NCBI GenBank assembly: GCA_037126765.1
Contig: JBBCBC010000027.1
Location: 6,844,406-6,908,405 of the forward strand
Origin: Stenogyne calaminthoides
Lineage: Eukaryota; Streptophyta; Magnoliopsida; Lamiales; Lamiaceae
Length of the DNA stretch: 64,000 bases
Direction of reading: 5' to 3'
Of the stretch, positions 58,601-64,000 are shown piece by piece. Each line of letters starts with the position of its first letter. Position 1 is the first letter of the stretch. Position numbers and translations under genes: made by a program. The notes beneath the pieces are model-generated. The model was not told the origin of the DNA, did not search any database, and saw nothing but the letters and a program-made list of their open reading frames with translations.

Positions 58601-59606
58601 TTTTCATAAATTTTTTTTGTAAATGGAAACACTATTGTTTAGAGTTTTATTTACGGGTACTCTTTTTTTTCCCTCATTTAGGTTTTTCCCGCTGGTTTTT
58701 CTTAAATGGGGTTTTAATGAAGCCCCTCAGCTTAGGACTGGCTTGTGGTCCTACTTCTTTTCATTTCTTTTTAATAGAAGAATTTTATTTGTCGTAAAAT
58801 TGCGGATTGTCATGATAATATTACCAACCAAAATATATTCTGCTATGCAGGCAGTGGGATTGTTGTATTGCTCATCGGTATTCTCCGTATTCTGAGATCT
58901 GATGTCATGTGCACAACGTGTGGTTTCACATCTACAACATACGCATCCATGTGTCGATATCTCATTAGACTTGGAACCAAATAGCACTGGTTCTGCAAAA
59001 ATGGGACCAAAAAAATCCAATCATTCTATCAGTAAACAATCCCAAAGTAAACCCCAGCAAAACCCGAAAGAAGTTTCCACCTTGGTAGATGCCTCATCGT
59101 TTCACAAGACCCGGAGCGATTGGCTCCGACCAAAAAATTCTTCTGCCAGCAGTGCCAAGTGAGGCAAGAATCTCTCAAACAGATGTCCATACAAAAACTC
59201 CCTCTAGTTTTTGCTTTCACATTAAACGACGGAGCATTCCCCTCACATTCAGAAATGTCGAGAAAGATTGACAGGTATTTGCAGTTCCCCTTTTTTTGGA
59301 CATGGACCTTATCTCTCGGCCATCTATTCTCAGTAGTAGGTATGGAACAGAATCTTCCCTGCTCAAGGGGACGAAATGGACAATTCCAGTGAGCTTTCTT
59401 CACAATGAGCTGTTTTGATGCGATAACTCACTGGGTAAGCCCGACGCTGGTCATTACGTGACATACTTGAGATTAGGGGATCGATGGTACAAGTGTGACG
59501 AAGGCGGATCACTTGAGTGAATGAGGATACTGTTAGAGTGCACAGGGATACATGATGTTCTATGCAGAAAATGTTGTACTATAGAGGAAGTGAAAGTACA
59601 AGTTGA
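55698..59606 (+). CDS. UBP22: UBP22-type ubiquitin-specific protease (SAGA DUB), many frameshifts
   Basis: Exons are 55698-56613, about 56852-56974, and 58851-59606. The zinc-finger UBP domain shows RCGACAQSPTRLYACVSCA with AVACGEHARA (about 55948-56025), then AELFCW and a DQVYDR segment. The catalytic Cys box (CFMNSVLQALL, Cys codon 56367-56369) lies in exon 1, and the His box DAGHYVTYLRL (His codon 59452-59454) in exon 3 with WYKCD after it. The middle has FFCQQCQVRQESLKQMSI and SRKIDRYLQFPF. This is the USP22/Ubp8 family, which removes ubiquitin from histone H2B in the SAGA deubiquitinating module in the nucleus. Single-base run-length changes break the frame repeatedly, for example G5 56356-56360 just before the catalytic Cys, C3 56404-56406 and GGG 58856-58858. 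The exon 2 acceptor is uncertain, and one stop within exon 2 may be a substitution. The ATG is the first in a plausible leader, but the N-terminus does not match relatives closely. Confidence 0.82.
56620..58850. other. UBP22 introns
   Basis: Intron 1 is short (56614 to about 56851). Intron 2 runs 56975-58850, GT-AG, AT-rich. I see no transposon with clear ends in it. Confidence 0.45.
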
Positions 59607-59609
59607 TGA

Positions 59610-62190
59610 ACCATCTTCTGATTTGGGCTGAGAGATGATCACATGATTTGCTTTCATGAAATTTTGAACAAATTATGTCATCTGTTTGGGTTTATTTTGT
59701 TTTGCCCCATTGATGATTGTGTTGTTAGTTGGATGATGAGACTATGAAATGTGGGTATTACTTACAGAAGCTTCAAAGGATGCTAATCATTTGTGTTGGT
59801 GATAAACAACTCATTATTTGGAACCTCCAGCTTTTATATGTCTCTCTTATTACTTGCTTCCCCTTTTTTTCCTCATCTCTTTACTTAGACGTTGTAAGAT
59901 TAGAGGGTTATAATTACACGTGTTTGGCCCTTTTGGGAATAGAGATGTGTAGTCGAACTGAAATTTAGAATTTTGAATCTTGACTTGTATAAAAATGATT
60001 AATATAACATCTCACATAATAATATACCCACTTGAATTTATTCTATAAATGAAGGAACTATTAATTACAAGTATAATATACCCACTTGAATTTATTAATG
60101 AAAGGAAGAAAGGAAAAAAATATTTAATATTTTTTTAAAAAAGCTAAAAGCAATACTAGTATATAACTTGGAAGAATTTTCTAGAGCCACAATTAAATTT
60201 GAAAAGTTGAAACGGGTGAATATTTATTTAGATTAAGTTCTCAGGACAAGTTAAGCCAAGACCAGCAGACTATATAATATATTTTAAAAAATAATTATTA
60301 TTACATGTTGCTTTTAACTTATTTTTATTAAACGCAGGATAATTATAAATATGAAATTCAAATAATATTTTAATATAAATAAAAATAAATTTATTTCAAT
60401 ATAATAAGACATAGAAGTATGTTTTTTAACTTGAAGCACAATTCATAAAGTGCAACAAATGACCCACTCGTTTTGTTTTAACTTGTGCCGTTGGACTACT
60501 AAGTGTAGGTGTAAAACGTGAAAAATTTAGTAGGTGTATTTTAAAAACTAAAGTATTATAAAAAAAAAATAAAATTATGGAAAGCAAAATTGCTGAATAT
60601 GCATATTTTTGGTATAGTGCAAACCATTAGAGGATTCTAAATTTCCAATGGCCAGAATTGTTAGAAAAGAGCGTCGTTTTGTGGCTCTGATCCGATTGGT
60701 TATATCGCAGAACCCCCCAAAAATCCTCTTTGTTTGCTTCAATATCGTCCTGTCTCATACCTTACATCATAACCCACCTCACAAACCCTGTTTAATTCTG
60801 CTAATCTTATTCAACCATATGATTTTCTTTAATTCTGGTATCTGTAAACGGGATAGAAGAAGAATTGGGTAAAATCTGTTTTGTTATAATCGACCCGTTG
60901 AAGTTGCGTATCTTTTTTATTGAGGCGCGACCCCTCATTTCAATCAATAGGTAAATATCTTGGAACCCACCTCGGTTTATGCGGGTGTTTGTTTTTAGCT
61001 TATTTTATCTTGCTTAATAATGGTTGGATATATAGTTCAATTGTTTTTATTGTGATGAATTTATTTTTTAAGTTGAATGATTTTAATGTTCTTTCAGGCA
61101 GAAAATTATGTGTTTTGCATATTGGGTGTGTGAGGTTTTACTGTATTTTTGATTAATTATCAGTTCCACTGAGCTAGTTCATTTTCCCCATCAGAAACTG
61201 CATATAGGAAATCAGGATCTGAATGTAGAAAATCAGCTGTTTAGGTTGCAAGATTTTGTGTCAATGCTTGATAAAAGTTGGAAATTTAGATCTTGATGAT
61301 ATGTATTTACAAAAGGGAAGATCATAAATTTGTAGATACACTAGAAAAGTATATAGTGTATATGCACAATAATGATTGTGGTTAGATGCAGTTGATAATC
61401 AAGGAATAAGTTTCTATTTTCATGTTGAGGAACAAGAAATTATTGTGTACAAAGAACCAGTATGGATTAGTGATCTTTTAGTTTAGAACTTCAATATTTC
61501 TTGGCCATAATATATCGGCTCTGAGGTGCAGGCAACAATTAGCCATGCTTCATGTATTTAACCCTCATACCGGTATGTGTTTGGACTGACTTTTTGAATA
61601 CAAATTAACCATGCTTCATATATTTTGAACCCTACACCAGTAATTTATTCACTGACCCACACACGCGCGCTTTTACAGTTTCCATGTATAGTCACTTAGT
61701 TGGCTTGCTCACAATTTTATATATCTTGCCTTTCTTTATTATTATGTCTTATGTATGATGTAACGAAAGATATCATTTTTAAAGTTATTGTGTAGTCACT
61801 ATGACAAGCATTAATGATTGGGTTTTCCAAGTGATATCAAAATCAATAGGTTCGATTAAAACTCTCAGCATCAGAAAGTTTTTTGTCACAGGACTCTCAG
61901 AATGAAAGAGCTTGGTAAAATCAAGGTGTATGAACTCTCCTTTTGCATTATTTTATTGCTAGTTTACTAGGTATATTTGCCAAGAAAAATGGGGAAGATT
62001 ATATGTGATCCTTGAGTTCTTTTCATTGGGGATTATTATTATTTCTAGTAATAAAGGCTGTCTGTGCCTATTTATATTTATAAACCTAATGTTCATTTTT
62101 ATATTCATTATGTTCTTTCATGCATTATAAAGTCTAATATCGCATTTCAATGTGAAATCTAGGAATTAAAACTGAAAATAAACTCATTTT
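59610..62190. other. Intergenic region and probable 5' leader of the Toc90-like gene
   Basis: A (TATAATATACCCACTTGAAT)-like direct repeat occurs near 60020 and 60067. Leader exons of the downstream gene may lie at about 60720-60870 (donor TTGG|GTAAAATC) or near 61900, where ATGAAAGAGCTTGG precedes AAG|GTGTATG, but I cannot confirm either. No other gene is visible. Confidence 0.35.
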
Positions 62191-62193
62191 TTT

Positions 62194-62598
62194 GGTTAAT
62201 TGCATAAAAATCATTTAATTTTTCACGGTTTTTACTTTTTTCAATTAGAAGATATGTTTTAAAAATTCCTATTTTATTATTACAGACCTTTTTAAATTTT
62301 GGGTAATTAGATTATGACTATTTTCTGGCAACTTATGTGGACGCAAGTAGCCGGAAAAATCTTTGGAAAACTGCAAACAAATTCTTAACCTTTTTTTATA
62401 GTTTCAATTTAATCATGACCTTTTTTTTTTTTTTTTGCAATTCATAAACTGCCATGTCAGTAGGACTTGCTGGAAAATAGTCAAGGATAGAATTGCAACA
62501 ACTTAAAATGTTGTGTATCGAATTGTTAATTTTAAAAAACATATGTTATAATTGAAAAAACATGAAAATATCGCAGGATTTATTTTACATAATTAACC
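62194..62598. mobile_element. MITE with ~75-bp inverted ends near the Toc90-like exon
   Basis: GGTTAATTGCATAAAAATC and TTTTTTCAATTAGAAGATAT on the left pair with AACATATGTTATAATTGAAA and ATTTTACATAATTAACC on the right. The 405-bp element resembles in design the one in EULS3 intron 3. It ends just before the coding exon that follows. Confidence 0.6.
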
Positions 62599-62614
62599 TT
62601 TTTTCTATCACGCA

Positions 62615-64000
62615 ATAATAAATAATGTCTGAGATCTGCTGCTTGCTCCTTCATGCATTATTGACTCGCCAATACCGATTTTATTTTCACGGCCTGTTTC
62701 TACTGAAACAACTCGCCTCATCTAGTGATATTCAGATAACTCAGGATCCCATATCACCAAATGGAAGTTCTTCTGATCTAATCTCAGTACAAAAGAAAAA
62801 GAACGAGACCCTCTTTGCTAAAAATTGAAGCTCTGCAAGCGCCTTTTTTTCGCCTTTCTTCGCCGCCTTGGCCCATCTCAGATAATCTCCCAGGCAAGTT
62901 TTATATCGAATCCACCTGGCAACTTTTTAATACGAAAGCAGGGAATCTGATCCGGTAGAGCTGACCTCAAAAGTGATAGATCTTAGTTATAGCTGCTGAG
63001 CAAGAAGAAACTAGTGAACCAAAAACTTAACTTCTCTCTTAAGATACTCGCTTTGGGGAAAAACGGGGTTGGGAAGAGTTCCACCTATATTCCATACCGG
63101 TGGATCAAAGGTAATAAACGGATGCATTCCAGCCTGGCTACTAATCGGTTCATGAGATTGGGGAACTGCAAATGGTATCACAATATCTTTATTGATACTC
63201 CTGGTCTGTTGCCTTCTCATCGAACTCTGATACCAGGAATCGGAAAATATTGCACTCTTATCAAGCGCTTTTATTCGAAAAATCGGCCTGACGCTTTCGG
63301 TTGTATTTTTGAACGCCTTTGATTCAACATTCACATGGGGTACCGTGATTTTCCATTACTTAAGCTCAGAAATGACATTCTTGGTCTTGCAATCTGGTTC
63401 AGCACAATTATAGTCATGACTCATTCTTCGGCAGCCCTGCCCGAAGGGCAGAATGGGTATCCTGTAAGCTATGACTTGACGTTAATTACTGCACACAGGC
63501 CATTCAACACCATATTCACCAGGCGGTATTGATACCAAACTTGAAAACCTGCGATTTTGGTGGAGAATCATCCCCTCGCGTAGAGTGGATAACTTTGGGA
63601 GAAAGGTTTTTCTTAATGGGCAGGTTTGATAACTCCAGTTCTTGTTTTTTGCATATGCACCAAGATTCTTGGTGATGTTAACACCTTATGCAATTTGAAG
63701 ACACCATACGGTTAGGGCCTTTACGTGAATTCCAGGTTGCCTTCTTTACCTCATCTGCTATCATTTTCTTAAACATCGAACAAAAACTGGAGCCCAGATG
63801 GAGCAGATTATGAAATCGATGAACTTTTTTTTGAAACGGATGAGGAAGATGAATACGATCTATTACCTCCTATTCAATTCTGACTAAAGCCCAATTCAAG
63901 AAGCCGACCCTTTCTTCAGAAACATGACTATCTCGATGAGCTTGATTAATGAGAGACTTATATTTAAAGAAACAGCTGAAACAAGAATACATCAGAAGAA
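62615..64000 (+). CDS. Toc90-like chloroplast preprotein receptor GTPase (5' part, runs off window)
   Basis: Translated blocks in order are SSSDIQITQDPISPNGSSSD, FAKIEALQ, a LYRIHLAT-like segment, then the AIG1-type GTP-binding domain: LNFSLKILALGKNGVGKSST (P-loop, about 63028-63087), FIDTPGLLPSH (G3, DTPGL at 63194-63208), IVMTHSSAALPEGQNGYPVS (G4 region, near 63410-63470) and DTKLEN. Near the right edge come a LPPI(Q/R)F-like acidic region, LTKAQF and LYLKKQLKQE. The short N-terminal acidic region points to Toc90 rather than Toc159, Toc132 or Toc120. Such receptors sit in the outer chloroplast envelope and bind transit peptides. The frame breaks many times by single-base run changes (for example TTT 63318-63320, one long). 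The membrane-anchor M domain lies beyond the window; the true start is not resolved. Confidence 0.75.

Noticed and set aside
60648..60872. 74-residue + strand frame starting MARIVRKERRF
   Set aside because: No similarity to the Toc90 N-terminus or any other family; more likely promoter or leader of that gene.

Overview
The window is nuclear DNA from a flowering plant, most likely a eudicot: it is AT-rich, its genes are split by GT-AG introns, and it holds plant-specific proteins (a Euonymus-type lectin, a vacuolar H+-pyrophosphatase, a chloroplast import GTPase) among many transposon remnants. The species cannot be told from the sequence. No bacterial, organellar or CRISPR features are seen.

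Layout. 1-5170: intergenic, with several MITEs and a GGGTC-rich minisatellite. 5228-7623 (+): EULS3-type ricin-B-like lectin, an intact 304-codon frame whose stop codon is split by the last intron. 9354-14693 (-): type I vacuolar H+-pyrophosphatase, eight exons. 14850-20340: AT-rich DNA with MITEs. 20340-27384: a nested transposon cluster. A minus-strand LINE is cut by a Tourist-like MITE and by an outer LTR-like element, which is itself cut by a solo LTR with a perfect 5-bp target duplication; a hAT-like element and a tRNA-derived SINE follow. 28150-31160 (+): RING-H2 protein. 32672-33867 (-): two exons of an unidentified coiled-coil protein. 35239-37201 (+): decayed Copia element inside a minisatellite. 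37551-39952 (-): polyprenol reductase. 40000-49800: AT-rich DNA with many tandem duplications. 49828-51769 (-): ARPC3, a subunit of the Arp2/3 complex. 54247-54950: 22-bp minisatellite. 55698-59606 (+): UBP22-type deubiquitinase. About 62615 to the right edge (+): 5' part of a Toc90-like import receptor.

The genes are unrelated housekeeping genes: vacuolar proton pumping, dolichol synthesis, actin nucleation, SAGA deubiquitination and plastid import. There is no operon-like logic.

Two observations stand out. First, five neighbouring conserved genes carry about twenty single-base indels, nearly all in homopolymer runs, with splice sites and catalytic motifs kept. This points to an unpolished long-read assembly rather than to five pseudogenes. 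Second, the outer LTR-like element holds three hairpins with an almost constant 18-nt loop but different, perfectly paired stems, which looks like covariation. A dispersed CAACTAATAC/GTGCAC repeat also makes up most of two short pyrophosphatase introns. I found no convincing new multi-gene system.
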